Below are positions 32,779 to 51,018 of a DNA stretch of 64,000 bases, one piece after another. The first letter of the stretch is position 1. Every line of letters starts with the position of its first letter. The stretch covers positions 20,057,781 through 20,121,780 of the forward strand of contig CM075183.1 in NCBI GenBank assembly GCA_037577475.1, read 5' to 3'. Source of the stretch: Chaunax sp. Z400 (taxonomy: Eukaryota; Chordata; Actinopteri; Lophiiformes; Chaunacidae). Position numbers and translations under genes: made by a program. The notes beneath the pieces were generated by a model. The model saw only the letters and a list, made by a program, of their open reading frames with translations. It did not search any database and was not told where the DNA came from.

Positions 32779-32890
32779 GAGTGGTGTAAAAAGTAAAATA
32801 TTTCTTTTGAGCTTTAATGGAGTTAAAGAATAATTTGTACTTAAGAACAGTAGTTGAGTAAATATATTTAGTTACATTCCAATACTGCTT
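32779..32890 (+). mobile_element. AGTAAAGTAC-type interspersed element
   Basis: It begins GAGTGGTGTAAAAAGTAAAA (compare the CAGTGGTGGAAA start of this teleost family) and continues with TTGTACTTAAGAACAGTAG. Confidence 0.55.
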
Positions 32891-34021
32891 ATGTGGGCAA
32901 AAAGAGAGTCATGTACGGAGAGAATAACACAGAATAAAGAGAAACAATGCAGACAAAGCTCAGTACTTGTAATCACATTATATAGTAAATATGTTGAAAA
33001 GATCTTGACGTTGCTTTGAAATGAATCCGGTGAGACGTCCCAGATCAGATCTCAGATCAGCAGCTGTTCAGCGTCAGACATGTCCAGCTCCCTCCTTTAT
33101 GCCCCTCAGGTCCTGTGTTATTGAGTTACATGTGAATTATGTGGCGTAAATTGATTTTATATGCGACTCTGTGCCTTTTTAAGCGGGGCGTTCCTGTAAA
33201 AAAGGATCCTGTATCTCAAGAGACTTCCTGGTTAAATGGAGGTTAGATGGATGAACATAAAGAGCAACAAATTAATATAGAAATATAGCAACAGTTGCAC
33301 ACAATAACAAACAAAAAGAGGAGCTTATAATTAAGGATCACTGTTAAACCATGATCTGTTTTGCAGCCTCCTTATTTCTTTCTTTTAGTTTTGTGATATG
33401 ACTCCAGGATTCTGTCTTAAATCCTACAAAACATCTTGGATATACTAATCAGTAATATCATAATAATCTTTATTTATAGCACCCTTCTTAAACATAAGAT
33501 TAAATGTTCATTAGTGGGTCGATTCTGCTCAGGTCATAAAATGTATGCATCAAGAAAGAAATAATAAGAGAATAAAGTAGGTCACCAGAGATAAATGTGT
33601 GAATACATACACACAGGAGTATTTTTTATTAAGTATGAGTAGAGCCCAGGTTTTTCCGGAGCTTTGGGATTAATTCCTGCAGGGGAGGCAGAGATGCCTT
33701 CAGAGAGAGAGAGAGAGAGATGGCATGTGTGCATCATTTGGCAGAGGAAGACAGAGACCCAGGAGGAGTTTTATCTCCACCAGTGTAAACAGGACTGGGC
33801 TCTGACTGCAACACTGGCATTTCCTGACCAGGACAATCTGAAACAGAGAGAAGCAGCAGGGCTACATGGAGACTAAATGACATATTTCAAATCTTTAGTA
33901 TTTTTCTTTTTATTTCTTTGTATTCATTAGCCTATAATTTATTTTACCTAGGGCTTTTTATTACTGATCCATTTCAATATTTTTTCCTTCTGCTATTATC
34001 ATTAAAAATGCTCTATTGTTT

Positions 34022-34151
34022 TATTTTGTATTCATAAAACCACTCAGTAAAGTACAAGTTGCTCAATATACTTGAGTACATTACTTATTTACCCAAGTAA
34101 ATATACTTATTCACTCAAGTGTGGTACTTACTAAATATGTTTCCACCACTG
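34022..34151 (-). mobile_element. AGTAAAGTAC-type interspersed element next to the rps4x promoter
   Basis: AGTAAAGTACAAGTTGCTC, CTTGAGTACATTAC and CCCAAGTAAATATACTT are followed by the element end TTTCCACCACTG, the reverse complement of the usual CAGTGGTGGAAA start. It stops about 120 bp before the predicted rps4x start site. Confidence 0.65.
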
Positions 34152-34253
34152 TCTTTGCACTGTACATCTCAAAAAACGAAAAACGTATTTAATTCGCGAC
34201 ATTCACCTCTCATGTCCCTCCCAGTCTGCCGTAGTCGGCCTTATCATTCAATA

Positions 34254-34280
34254 CCGGAAGACAGGAGGCCCTTTTCCCCC
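34254..34280 (+). promoter_or_regulatory. rps4x: rps4x core promoter: ETS site and TOP start
   Basis: CCGGAAG (34254-34260) is an ETS/GABP site of the kind common in ribosomal-protein promoters. CCCTTTTCCCCC at 34269-34280 is a terminal-oligopyrimidine (TOP) start, so transcription probably begins at a C near 34269-34271. That leaves a 5' UTR of only about 23 nt before ATG 34293. TOP mRNAs are translated under mTOR/LARP1 control. No TATA box was seen. Confidence 0.7.
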
Positions 34281-34292
34281 GCAGACTCCAAC

Positions 34293-39838
<5,546 letters not shown>

Positions 39839-39872
39839 ACCGGCCCCCACACAGCCTGACACCTGGTTTTCA

Positions 39873-39878
39873 AATAAA
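39873..39878 (+). terminator. rps4x: rps4x poly(A) signal
   Basis: AATAAA lies 35 nt after the stop codon, giving the very short 3' UTR normal for ribosomal-protein genes. Cleavage is expected near 39895. Confidence 0.85.
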
Positions 39879-40629
39879 CTGTTATTTACAAAACATCCGT
39901 TTGTTTTACGTGTTTTATTTACTGCTTTGGTAAGAGGCTTCATTCACAGCTAGAGGAGGGAAAAGGACTACAAATCCCAGCGTAGGTGGGACATGGCTGA
40001 CATGCAGGCTGGTAGTGGAGACACTCATTGATGTGGATATTTATTAGTTTAAATCTGTGCTTTTGAAGTTAAATGAGTCTTAAGGTAAACATGAAACATC
40101 ACATTTTAAATATTGTCTAAATTCTCTGCAGGAAAAACTTAAACTAGGAAATTTAAATTCATTTTTCAGACAATGAGGCAGCAGAAAAATCAAAGATCTT
40201 CTGTTTTACATTATTATGATTATGTAAGAAATCCTACATCAATTATTTTACACATTGGCTTCAAATTCAGTCTTAAAGATGACATCACTAAACAGGTCTC
40301 ATCTGGAAACAGGAAGTGATGTCAGAGCAGCTGAAGGCAGATTCAGTAGTTTTTGGATTAAATGATGCTGTTTTAATACAAACTTTAATCTTACTATAAC
40401 TTAATGATGCTGCAGTAAATGAAACATTTCAAACCATTAAAAATTTCAAATGTAGTGACGTTTTGCTTTTCTACACTATTAGTAAATATAACAAACTTCA
40501 TTTGGGTTCTTAAATGTTTTTCTAAGCTTGTCTGGAGGACTCTGTACTCCATTACTTGTTCTTTATAGAGTAAATCTTGCTGCTGGTAATCCTCATAGCC
40601 TTGTTAGCATCAGAGGACATTTATGTTTA

Positions 40630-40930
40630 TCACCTCTTCCTTTTTCCCACTCTTCCTCCCACATCCCTCCCTAGTTTTCAGGTCTCTCCCTCCATCCTTT
40701 GCATCTATCCCTTCATCAGTTTGCTCCCTCGTTTCAAATAGCCTCACTTCCTCCTCTCCATCCCTCCTACCTCACTCACCCTTCCCTCAATAGTTCATCT
40801 TTCATCCTCCATCCTTCTTTGCATCAATCCTGCCCCTTATTCTCCCTCCCTGTCTAGTTATCCTTCCATTTTTTCCTACTTCCTTCCTACCCCCCCCTCT
40901 TATCTTCCGCTTCATCCCTCTATCTCTCTG
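40630..40930. repeat. Degenerate pyrimidine-rich (TCCCTCC/CATCC) tract
   Basis: About 300 bp of mostly C and T with recurring CTTCC, CCCTCC and CATCC units, directly before the 232-bp TG tract. Confidence 0.7.
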
Positions 40931-41017
40931 TGTTCTACTTCAGTACTAGTCCATATGGTGACTGCTGGGATACAGCCTGCCTCGCTCTGCAGAAACCTGG
41001 CTGGGCCCACACCACCT

Positions 41018-41254
<237 letters not shown>

Positions 41255-41400
41255 ATGCATCCTGTTCCAGCCCTCAGATTCACCTCTGATTGTGTGTTTG
41301 TGAGTTAAAGAACAAGAGCTCACCGCTGCCCTCAGCCTCGTGACTTCCTCCTCCAGCCCCGCCCCTCCTAACACATGACTCATAAAAACACACAGCAGGA

Positions 41401-41401
<1 letters not shown>

Positions 41402-41440
<39 letters not shown>
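41402..41440. repeat. (TG)n microsatellite
   Basis: A pure tract of about 39 bp. Confidence 0.95.
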
Positions 41441-41444
<4 letters not shown>

Positions 41445-41844
41445 GAGCGCGGCTTCACCCCGTGACCGTCTGCTCTCTGACACTAATCCACCAGAGGAGT
41501 GAGGACAGAAGTATTCAGATATCACTGAAAAGTGTCCCCGTCATTGTTTATTTAGTACTTTTAGCCAAATGTTGCTTTTTACTGCTAAAGGTTTGGCTAA
41601 TTTTAACTTCTATTTTTCATCTGCAGAAATACATCGTTTAGTTTAAAGTCGTCATGTTTGTGATTTTTTTTACTGAGACGTTCTCGTCACGAACTCAGAA
41701 AAAAGCAGCCCTGTTTTCAGATTTTGTGACATTTTCCAGCTAATCTGATTTATATAATAAGGAATTTTCTCAACCCATAAAGGATCACTTGATTGTTAAA
41801 GTTGATCACAAATTTTTGAGATACATACTTCAAACTGGACAGAA

Positions 41845-41955
41845 AGCGCTTAAATACTCTGAGTAAAAGTACAATATTTACCCTTGAGATGTAGTGGATT
41901 ACAAGGATAAAGTACCACAAATTTACTTTAAATTACTTCAAAGTACAGTAACTTG
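41845..41955. mobile_element. AGTAAAAGTAC-type interspersed element fragment
   Basis: CTTAAATACTCTGAGTAAAA, TAGTGGATTACAAGG and ACTTCAAAGTACAGTAACTTG share the wording of the copies at 13925, 32779 and 34022. Confidence 0.5.
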
Positions 41956-42496
41956 TTTTTTCTTATTTTCATCCCTATTATCCCTGTTTTTATACATTCT
42001 GCACTTTTACTATTATCAACTTTACATTTTTTTTCTATTCCTGTTTTTATTTTAATTTTTTAGTACTTTGTAGAACTAATATCTTTATTTTTTTATGAGC
42101 TGCATTTGTTGAATGAAAGGTACCATACTAATAAATTATTATTTGTAATAAATATTCTGTCGTGTAAAAGTATCTGAGGCCCAAATTCAGAATAATTTGA
42201 ATCCGCTGACGTTCTGACCTTTGACCTCGGCTTGACCTGAGGTTGCAGTGTAAACAGATCTGCATGGGAGGAAATGAAACAGCAGATATGAAAAACCTGA
42301 AGGTTTTGTGGTCTAACAAATTGTCCCCGTTTTTACTGGCCTGGGACCAGTTCTTCCAAACAACAAGTGCACACACTAACACACAAACACACAAACACAC
42401 AGACTTTGAACATTTGAAATCTGATGCTCGCCAAACGCTTTGCTCTGGTCCTGCTCTGCATCCCCATGTGAGAGGAGCAACAATCACATTTGATAC

Positions 42497-42596
42497 ACAC
42501 ACACACACACAGAGTCACACACACACACAGAGTCACACACACACACACACAGAGTCACACACACACACACACACAGACACACACAGAGTCACACAG
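42497..42596. repeat. (CA)n with AGAGT interruptions
   Basis: CA blocks of increasing length separated by CAGAGTCA, about 100 bp in total. Confidence 0.93.
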
Positions 42597-44580
42597 GCTT
42601 TGAAGTGCATTTGGCTGGACGGTGAGAGAAGAAGAAGAAAAAAGTGAGCTGAGGAGGAAAACATTGATTCGGAGAGCAGAAAACGAAAACGCTGAATTAT
42701 TTTACAGAGGACTAAACAGAGCAGGGAGGCTGAGCAGACTCGCATTAAAACAGAGGAAACAGGCCTTAAATCACCATAAATGTATCTCCTGATGTCTTTA
42801 TCCTCCACGTTTATAATCAGGTTACACAGCTAAAAACAACAAACCAGAATGAATATCTAGACTGAGGAATATTACAGATGTGTCAAAGATTCAGCAGTGA
42901 AAGAGTATTTTTAATATCAGATCGTATTGGTGACATCAGAAGTCATATTAAAGGATTTAAACTTTTTCTTTCAAATGTCTGATTTTTAACTGGCTTCTAT
43001 CAGAGGTGGGGTTAAAATGGAATCACTAAAAGTGTTGTTGTTTTTTCCGTAACATACGGGCGACCAGCATCTCATCTGTGACACCTTCATACTTTTTATT
43101 TTGGATGCTGTCTTTAATTTTAACCAACCAAAACAGTCACAACCACTTTATAAGGTAATCTCATGAAGCTGCGGCCACTTCCTGTTTACATGATTGTTTC
43201 CTAGCAACCAATTTACACATGACTTAAAGTCTTTGCTGAGGAATCGCATAATGTTTTTAACGACACAACTTAAGTTTAGTGCAAAATTATATTAATAAAT
43301 TCGCAAGAAAGATCTTCAGAGGGACCTGACACAGATTTACTGATGCGTTCAAGGTGCAACTCAATCCAGAAAAATGCATTTTAAACTCAATGAGGCAATA
43401 AAACAGAGTTGTTGTTTTGTTTTTTGTTTTTACCTTTTTGGCTTCCGACCCTGTGAAAGTAAAGTATGTAAGTGTGATCCCTCTTGGTAGTTTTCTATGA
43501 AGTATTTTCAGTATTTCACACAGGTAAGTATTTTTGCTGGAATTATTCATTTCTACGGTGGCCCTGAGAGCTCAACACGCTGCAACTTAAGAAAACATTT
43601 AACCAGTTTGACAGCAGATGAGCAGCATTTAGAAACGATGACGCAAAGTGAGAACACAACCAAACTCCATTAAAAAGTGATGCACACAGCTGGGACACGC
43701 TTGTTGCAAGGCTTTGTGACGCATGATGTCATTGAACGCAGCTTTTAGCAAATGCAGCTGGAAAATTAGCTAAAATTCTCCTTTGTCACTGCAAACATGT
43801 CTCCTGCAGGAAGTCTGACAGGTTTGCTGCTTGCAGAGTTTTCTTAATTTGCTTGTAGTGAAGTTGCAGGGTGTTGAGCTGTAAGGGGCCCCGCCCCATA
43901 TGTGGCCCCTCAAATCCTTCTTGGGACCCTCTAAGATTTGTTCTCACTGAAAGAAGCTGCTCATCGCGTCATGAGTCATTTTGGATCGGAGGATCAGAAA
44001 ATGCTTAATGTGAGACAAACTGAGGACTGACTGCAGTGTTTTATGCAGACTGACCGGAATCAAATACTACTACAAATACTACTACAAATACTACTACTAG
44101 TCATAGTACAGAGAGAGAAGGAGGGAGTCAAAAGAGAAGTAATGGAGGTAATTTTGGAGCGTGCTCAGTGCGAGCACAGAGGAATGGGCTGAGCTGCTAA
44201 AACAATGAAGTCAGTCATCTGAGAGGAGGGGAGGCGGGGGAGTTAGTGGGTGAGAACAGCTGTTTCTAATCAATTGCTTCCATGTGATTGACAGCCGGCT
44301 GATTGGCTCGCTGACAGTTGAGGTCGCTGGCAGGGGGGCGGAGTCGTTTTCAGAACCAGTTTAACCTATTTTATCTGAGTCTGTCATCAGCTTGTCACCT
44401 ATTTGATGAGGTGACATGGTTGTCATGGCGACTGATTGGCCAAAGTGACAACACTGATATAAGTAGTGGAACGCCATGGTAACTATATGGATGATGTAAT
44501 GTGGCCGCTCCCTTTTGCCTCTTCTGTCTTCCTCCAGCCTCGTGCACACTGCAGTTTATATCAACATTTTTGCTGTCGTA

Positions 44581-44629
44581 CACACACACACACGCACACG
44601 CACACACACCTACACACACACACACACCT

Positions 44630-44692
<63 letters not shown>

Positions 44693-44701
44693 CACACACA
44701 C

Positions 44702-44736
<35 letters not shown>

Positions 44737-44786
44737 CACACACACCTACACACACACCTACACACACACACACACACACACACACA
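44581..44786. repeat. (CA)n with CCTA interruptions
   Basis: 206 bp of CA in which ACCTAC replaces ACACAC at about nine places, giving a higher-order repeat pattern. Confidence 0.95.
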
Positions 44787-45344
44787 TTAATGTCTTGAAT
44801 TGTGTCAATAAAAGGACGTTTATGTTGAAATTCTTCGTCGGTCTCTCTTTCCATCCCCCCTCCATAAGACAGACTGCATGAACAAAAACATTTAGGTGGG
44901 CCAAGTTCACGTCTGGGAGGGGCCTTCCAAAGGGGGCCCAGGGGGCGCTCTGAGGGCCAGATGTGAGGGAGGAGGGGTGCGTTTCACAAGCCTCGAGAAG
45001 AGGAATTGGGAGTTTTCTCAAGGCTCCACAGAAAGTTGGACAGTCCTGGAAAGCGTCGTCGGGAAGCGAGCTGTACATTTACCTCCAGCTGCAGCCGGGT
45101 GAAGATTTGGTTCTTCTGAGGGGGGGGTCACAAGATGAGTAAAAGGATGGAATTTAAATAAATGATGAAGTTCTTCTCTGAGAAAATGATCACAGACTAA
45201 ATAGGTTAAATAACTTTGGTCTCGGCTGATGATTCTGAGGATGATGAGAAACACGTGGAAAAGAAAAAAACATTTCTGCTACACAACATGTGTTTTTTCC
45301 TGTCTAATTTTCTCCCATCTTTGATTTCATCTTGTTAATTATTG

Positions 45345-45460
45345 GATGTAAAAACGTGTCCGATTACGGAATGAACGCAGAAGACGTACGGGAGGCTCCG
45401 CCCATATCCGTCTGTAACGTAGCGCATAAAAGGACTTCCTCGACAGTAAGGAGGTCAAAG
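45345..45460 (+). mobile_element. ACGGA-rich interspersed element (copy D)
   Basis: AAACGTGTCCGATTACGGAA...GAACGCAGAAGACGTACGGGAGGCTCCGCCCATATCCGTCTGTAACGTAGCGCATAAAAGG in outline: it matches copy C (24590), copy E (53735) and the reverse complement of copy B (17200). Confidence 0.65.
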
Positions 45461-45589
45461 GTCAGAGCTCTTAAAAACTGCATACTGTGTTTGTTTGCAT
45501 ATTGGTTTGATTCCTGATCAATATTTGATGCATTGTTCTTCAGTCTCATGCTTTTTTGATGGCGGCTCTTCGGGTTATTATGGTCGACC

Positions 45590-45671
45590 TACAGTACCAG
45601 TCAAAAGTTTGGACACAATTTTGCATTCAAGTGAATGTGAAGGTGTGTCCAAACATTTGACTGGTACTGTA
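45590..45671. mobile_element. 82-bp Tc1-like inverted-repeat element
   Basis: The left end TACAGTACCAGTCAAAAGTT continues as TGGACACA. The right end is its inverse, TGTGTCCAAACATTTGACTG followed by GTACTGTA. Arms of about 28 bp with one or two differences flank only about 26 bp. Both ends carry the TA expected of a Tc1/mariner insertion site. This is a minimal non-autonomous (MITE-like) relic of the fish Tc1 group. Confidence 0.8.
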
Positions 45672-46975
45672 CATCGACTCAAAAAACACTTGACAAGAGT
45701 CAGTGAAATTTCCTACAGTCTCTGTAGGGCCCTAAAGGTGTGCATCTCATAGCTGGTTTATTCAATTTGCTTATTTTTAAATTTGTGGATGATTTTCATG
45801 ACATTTTGATCACATTCATGGTACAGGTTATCCCAATGAGCAGACATAAAAATAAAAATAAAAATACGTGATTTCCGGACATCTGAATGAGTCAGAATGA
45901 AAGTTTTTATCCGTCTTTTTTTGGATGTTATACAACATTTCCAAGCTGTGTTTACAGTTTAATCATCCTCACAACAGACTGGAAGAACAGTACCTCTAAA
46001 TAAAAAACAAACGTCTTTTATCTGTTAATTAAAATTAATAAAAAATAGAGAAAAAGATGGACACAGTCCTCACTGACACACATCCATGAAAATACACACA
46101 CGTGGGCGCGCACAGTTACGCGCAGTGGTGCACGGAGGACTCCTGGAGAACCGACCCATCCTTCGTCCCCACACTTCCCCATCGTTCCCCCCCTCATCCA
46201 CCTCTCCGCCTCTTCTCCAGACAGGTTTCCTTCTCGGGGAACACCGGACTGTTGCGCCGCGTCAAGCCTGGAAAGATGAGACCGGATGCTGGGATATTAC
46301 TCTCCAAAATAAAAGCACGGGTAGAGCTATAAATGATCAGAGGGAGGGGAACTCCACACGTCATCAAAATACTACAAAATGCACAGTATAAAATAGTTAT
46401 TATACAAAATACATATATAACAAAATTAATGAAACGAAAATCCATACAATTAATGGTATATTTATGGTTCCATTTTTTAATGTATAGTGTTTTTAACTGG
46501 AGTATATTTAATTAACTAGGACCAATAGGATTAAAAGACCATCAAGTTTGACTTCAGCCTGATGTACTGTAGAGGCTTAGGCCCTTATAGATACTAAACA
46601 AATGACGGAAGTTTGATCAACTCCAACATTAATCCCTGAATTCCTTGTGTTCACTGGTTTGGATGAAACAAATTAATTCGGGCCTTTATTTTTAAAACTA
46701 ACACCGGATGTTGTGTGTTACATTCTGTCTGCTTTGACGTCAACCTTCTCACCAGCTGAGTCTCTTCGCTGAAAAAAAGAGAAAAGCACTTGCAGTCAAA
46801 AACAATGAGGGCGCACGACGCGCAACTCGCTCCAAGCGTCTCCAACAGCTGCGGAGTTTTTCCTCCTGGAGGAGTCGGAGCATGCGTCTGTGCGCCAACA
46901 GGAGGGAGAAGGACCACAGGAATATAACTTGACTGTCCGTGGAGTTTGGTATTTTTTTGACTGGAGGGAGAAATC

Positions 46976-47270
46976 ATGCCTTTTTGTAAGAGGGCGATAC
47001 TTCCGAAAGATGTGTGCAAGCCCGACGGCAGGAGGCTGCAGGAGGCGCAGCAGCGGCCGGAAATCTTCGGGGACTTGGTGGATGTGTGCGGCTTCACCCT
47101 GTGCTCGGTGCTCCGGCAGCTCTCGGATCTGTCCCGGCACTCGGTGGGCATCCTGGGGGAGCTGGAGGGAGAGCTGGTGTCCATCTGCCACCGGTCCGGC
47201 GCGCTGGAGGGCAGAGTGGTCCGGCTGCAGAGGCGCGTCGCAGATCTGGTCAGCAAGCCTCCACCGAGAA
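46976..47270 (+). CDS. nhsl2: NHS-family actin regulator, first coding exon (NHSL2-like)
   Basis: ATG 46976 opens a 98-codon frame, MPFCKRAILPKDVCKPDGRR..., ending at a GTAAGA donor (47271) with one codon base carried over. The MPF-KR start and the helical block at about residues 41-91 (LCSVLRQLSDLSRHSVGIL, then GELEGELVSI and a leucine/arginine heptad VVRLQRRVADL) are the N-terminal WAVE-homology region of NHS, NHSL1 and NHSL2. In this family that region binds Abi/WAVE-complex partners and affects lamellipodia and junctional actin. NHSL2 lies in the RPS4X-CITED1-HDAC8 neighbourhood in human Xq13.1, so nhsl2 is preferred over nhs. The exon is GC-rich. The following exons (TRPPCVEDLHRQ-type) are not in the window, as expected from the very large first introns of this family. 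Confidence 0.8.
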
Positions 47271-48974
47271 GTAAGAGGAAATTAAAAAGCATTTTAAGAA
47301 AACACACACCTGGAGTCACTTTGCACAGCGGGCAGCTGCTGCAGAGCTGAAGCAGCTTTTTAGAGGACTGAAGTCGGGGGTGTCAAAGTTTGGGCTTTCT
47401 GCCCAGATCCGTGTCTTCTGGTCAGATCTGTGGTCTGTAAACAGTGTGGAGTCACCAGTCCACCCAGTTTAAGATTTATTTAGGGTGGGAGAGGTTCAAT
47501 ACTGGAGGGATTGTCATAGTCAGCTGGTGGTGAGCTGTTCTGCGTTCACTTGCTGTAGGAAATATTAGAATCTTACTCAAAACTGACTGAATTCTGCTGT
47601 AAAAAGTGGGACTTTTATATAAAATCGGAATTAATTGTCAACATGTGACGTAAAAGAGGGTGGAGACCATGTGGGCCTGTCAATAAAGGATGCAAGAATG
47701 ATGTCAGACCAGTTGTTGTTCGTTTTGCACTTTCAAACTCAACATGACACCGTTAGCAGACTTTTTTTAGTGGACTCAGTGACTTTCTGTAACTTTGGTT
47801 TCCAAGATGCTCCTGAAGGCACCACCTTGTAGGTGTGGAGGGTGGAAGGTGAAGCAGAGATGACACCTACCTGTCTCCTCCTTCACTCCTTGCTTTTTGT
47901 TTTATCTGTCATAGGTCAAAGATGGTGCTGACGTCACTCTGCTCTCAGTTTGTTTATTGTTTCTTCACCTGGATTCTAAATGAATGTCTTTGCTCACTTT
48001 AAATGTGACTTGAAGTGTTTACAGACGTATCAGATTTGTGACATCACAGCTTCTTTGGAGCCAATCACGGTTCAGGACGAAGTTTACATGACATCTTGTG
48101 CCCATCTGTTAAACCTTTTCAATTAATAGTTGCATGTTTAGTTTCTGGAAGTTTGGATCTTTTGTAGTGGAAAAACACATCAGACACAAATTGTTATTTA
48201 AAAAGTGTATTTTTACATCTTCAAACAAGTCAGGAGAAAATCTTAAATTTTTAGCGGATGCACATTTTTATGTTTTTTTAGGGACAGAAACATCGACTTC
48301 TCATGAAAACAGTCCCTCAGATTAAATTTTATTTCATTTTAAGACTGTTTTTACACATGAATGAATTGATTTGGGTTTTTTTGGACTCATGTGGGATGAA
48401 TTAAGTATTAATCTTAATTCAAGAGTTGCTAACAGCCCGAGTTTTATTTGACCTCTGAGTACAACGTGACCCAAAGTGTAAATTTATGCTTCAAGTCCAT
48501 TTTCTTAAAATGTCATGCATGTAACTACAATGATGGAGTGTGCTTAAACACAGGAGACCCGTACTCACTACTGTGCTTGAACGCATCCTGTGTAGACACA
48601 GACACACGTCCTTTAATATGACTGGTTGGTTGGTTTCAAACCTGTGGCTCTCTGTGTGCACAGGTCAGCATGTAGTCGACAATGGAGTCATTGTTTCCAG
48701 CTTCTTTTCACGCTATCAATCAATAATCTAAACTGACCCAGTGATACATTATACCAGCTTACAGTACAATGCATTTCAATGCTGTTCCACAGTGTATCAA
48801 TACCACACAATGATAATCTTTGCAGCTTCGTCTTGATGTAAGTGTTTTAGAGAGGATGAACCCTTTAAGTCGACACTTTTCGACATCACTCACACAAAGA
48901 GACGTCTTCCTGTCCTTCCTGTCCTTTACAACAGTTCCCAGAGATCAGAGAATATTCCACTTGAATAGAGATAG

Positions 48975-49520
48975 TTCACTCCCAGAACCTCCCCGGTAGG
49001 CAGGGGGACGCTAACGAGGAAGTCCAAATGAATGAGAGTCTATGGAGCAAAAGCATCAACATGTGGCGTTTAAGGGGGAAAAAAAAGAAATTCTGTCACT
49101 TTCATCATGTTTTCGATATAATGGGTAGATGTAACACATATAAGTCCATTAGATTAGATAATTTTTTATTGCATCAATTGTTGTGAAACACCTTTCTTTA
49201 ATAGCTGTGATGTCACACACCACAATCCACCAAAATCACCTTCCTTTTAAGAAACACGAAGAACATCTGTGTGTTTTCATTTCACTTCTGATATATAATC
49301 GATACTATATTTACACAAACTGAAATAAAATTTTAGCTTTTTTTGTCTAGAAGTAGGTGAAAATAGTTATTTTAGCCGTTTAGCTCCTTTCGCTCTCATT
49401 CAGAGCCCATTTTAGTACAATGGCGTTAACAGGGAGTGAATGCATGTGTGTGTTATGATGCAGCCCAGATGCATGATGGGAGATTTGCATCTTGGCTGCT
49501 AACTTGTTGCAGGCTGTTCT
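48975..49520. repeat. Probable dispersed teleost repeat
   Basis: GACGCTAACGAGGAAGTCCA, AATGAGAGTCTATGGAGC and TTTAGCTCCTTTCGCTCTCA phrases are of the kind seen in repeated fish intergenic DNA. This is recognised from wording only, and the boundaries are approximate. Confidence 0.35.
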
Positions 49521-49602
49521 CTAAATGTTTGCATAACAGCTCAACAGTGAGCTAACCAGTGAGGCAAACCGTCTGTGAATAAGAGTTTACAAGGCTGTCA
49601 GC

Positions 49603-49603
<1 letters not shown>

Positions 49604-49691
<88 letters not shown>
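49604..49691. repeat. (TG)44 microsatellite
   Basis: A pure TG tract of 88 bp. Confidence 0.97.
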
Positions 49692-49693
<2 letters not shown>

Positions 49694-50011
49694 AGTATGA
49701 AGCTCGGAGCAGATGTAGAGCTAGAAAGAGGAGAGGAAGGATAAAAACCAAACACAGCTTTGCCTTCTAGTTTACTTTAAAGGGAGGAACTCACCCATTT
49801 GTTGGCCTGTGTGGGATCTTACTGTATCACTAACATGTGGGCAGAAGCACACGGCTAAACAATCAATAGAGGCCTTCGTCTCTCATCATCATCCTCCTCC
49901 TCGATCCACCACGTCCTTCTCTCGCCTTCTGTAGCAGTAAAGACTGAAAACACTGATCTGATGCATGAACGTTCCAGAATCCAGTCGATAGAATTTGGAA
50001 CGTCTATTAAT

Positions 50012-50013
<2 letters not shown>

Positions 50014-50094
<81 letters not shown>
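50014..50094. repeat. (TG)40 microsatellite
   Basis: A pure TG tract of about 81 bp, 320 bp after the previous one. Confidence 0.97.
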
Positions 50095-50097
<3 letters not shown>

Positions 50098-50358
50098 TTG
50101 ACTTCCTGTCCACCTGGATCTGCTCCATACAGACCAGGTATGGCTTAAAACCCTTTTAAATCCTTGTTCTCATATTTAGGTTTTTTTTTCTTTGACACCC
50201 GTGCATCAAACAGCTTAGACAGCTCCCTCTGAATGTTGTGTTCAATGACTTCGACAATCATGTATTCCCCGTATGGTATTCACCGTAGGTTTATCCATTA
50301 GTAATGGTTCCTTCATTCATGGATGTGCACTTTTCCTCCTAAAACAACTGCTGACAAC

Positions 50359-50388
50359 CCCCCCCCCCCCCCCCCCCCACCCCCCCCT
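50359..50388. repeat. Poly-C tract
   Basis: About 28 bases of C with a single A near the end. Long C runs can fold as i-motif/G4 structures and are error-prone in assembly. Confidence 0.9.
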
Positions 50389-51018
50389 CCACCTGCCAGA
50401 AATGTGAAAGCCTCTCAGAGTTGCATGAGGCCTCGCTGAAACACGTGTTCCAGGCCTGGATGAGTTTTTTTTGTTTTTTTTTCCACCCGAGAGGCGTCGG
50501 ATCTCCTCTGCTGCTTCCAAGGCCTCGCTGGAGGGATCGGAGCTGGTTTCCTTTCACCCCAGGTTCAGCCGGGGGCTGACTGATAACGAGGAAGAGGGAG
50601 TCAGTTTGCAGGTTTTGATAGCACCACTTTGTGTGGTTGTGTGCGTCCAGTTTCCGCTGGACGTCGTCTCTCAGAGGGGCCTGAACTCGAGGAGTTTGTC
50701 CTCATCAGCTTTGCGTTTCTCACACTAGGTTTATTTCCTGCCCGTTTTCTGTTTGGCAGGAGGATCTGAAGTATGTGAACCAGGGTGTTTTCTTTGTGCC
50801 TGTTTCCAGCTGAATTCTCTGGGAAACCACACTCTTCCTCTGACCCCGAACTGATTTTAAAGGCTTATTTCGCTGTAAGAAAATCATCCCTGTTTGGTTT
50901 GATGGTCCCAGAATCTTTTATTTTATTTTATTTTATTTTTTTAATCAATTTTGGAAGAAATCTGCTCTCTGTGGTTTTAAATGATCAGTATATTTCACTT
51001 CCTGACGATTCCCAACCA

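Larger units (their letters stand above)
31696..34253. other. cited1-rps4x spacer
   Basis: No coding sequence was recognised. It holds a dispersed-repeat copy at about 31790-31950 (CAGGATTACGCAAAAATTAT and AATTTGGTAGAAGGATGGG wording), a GAT triplet run at 31956-31981, a CTCF-like motif at 32648-32661, two AGTAAAGTAC-type elements (about 32779-32890 and 34022-34151) and a short AG tract at 33701-33720. Confidence 0.7.
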
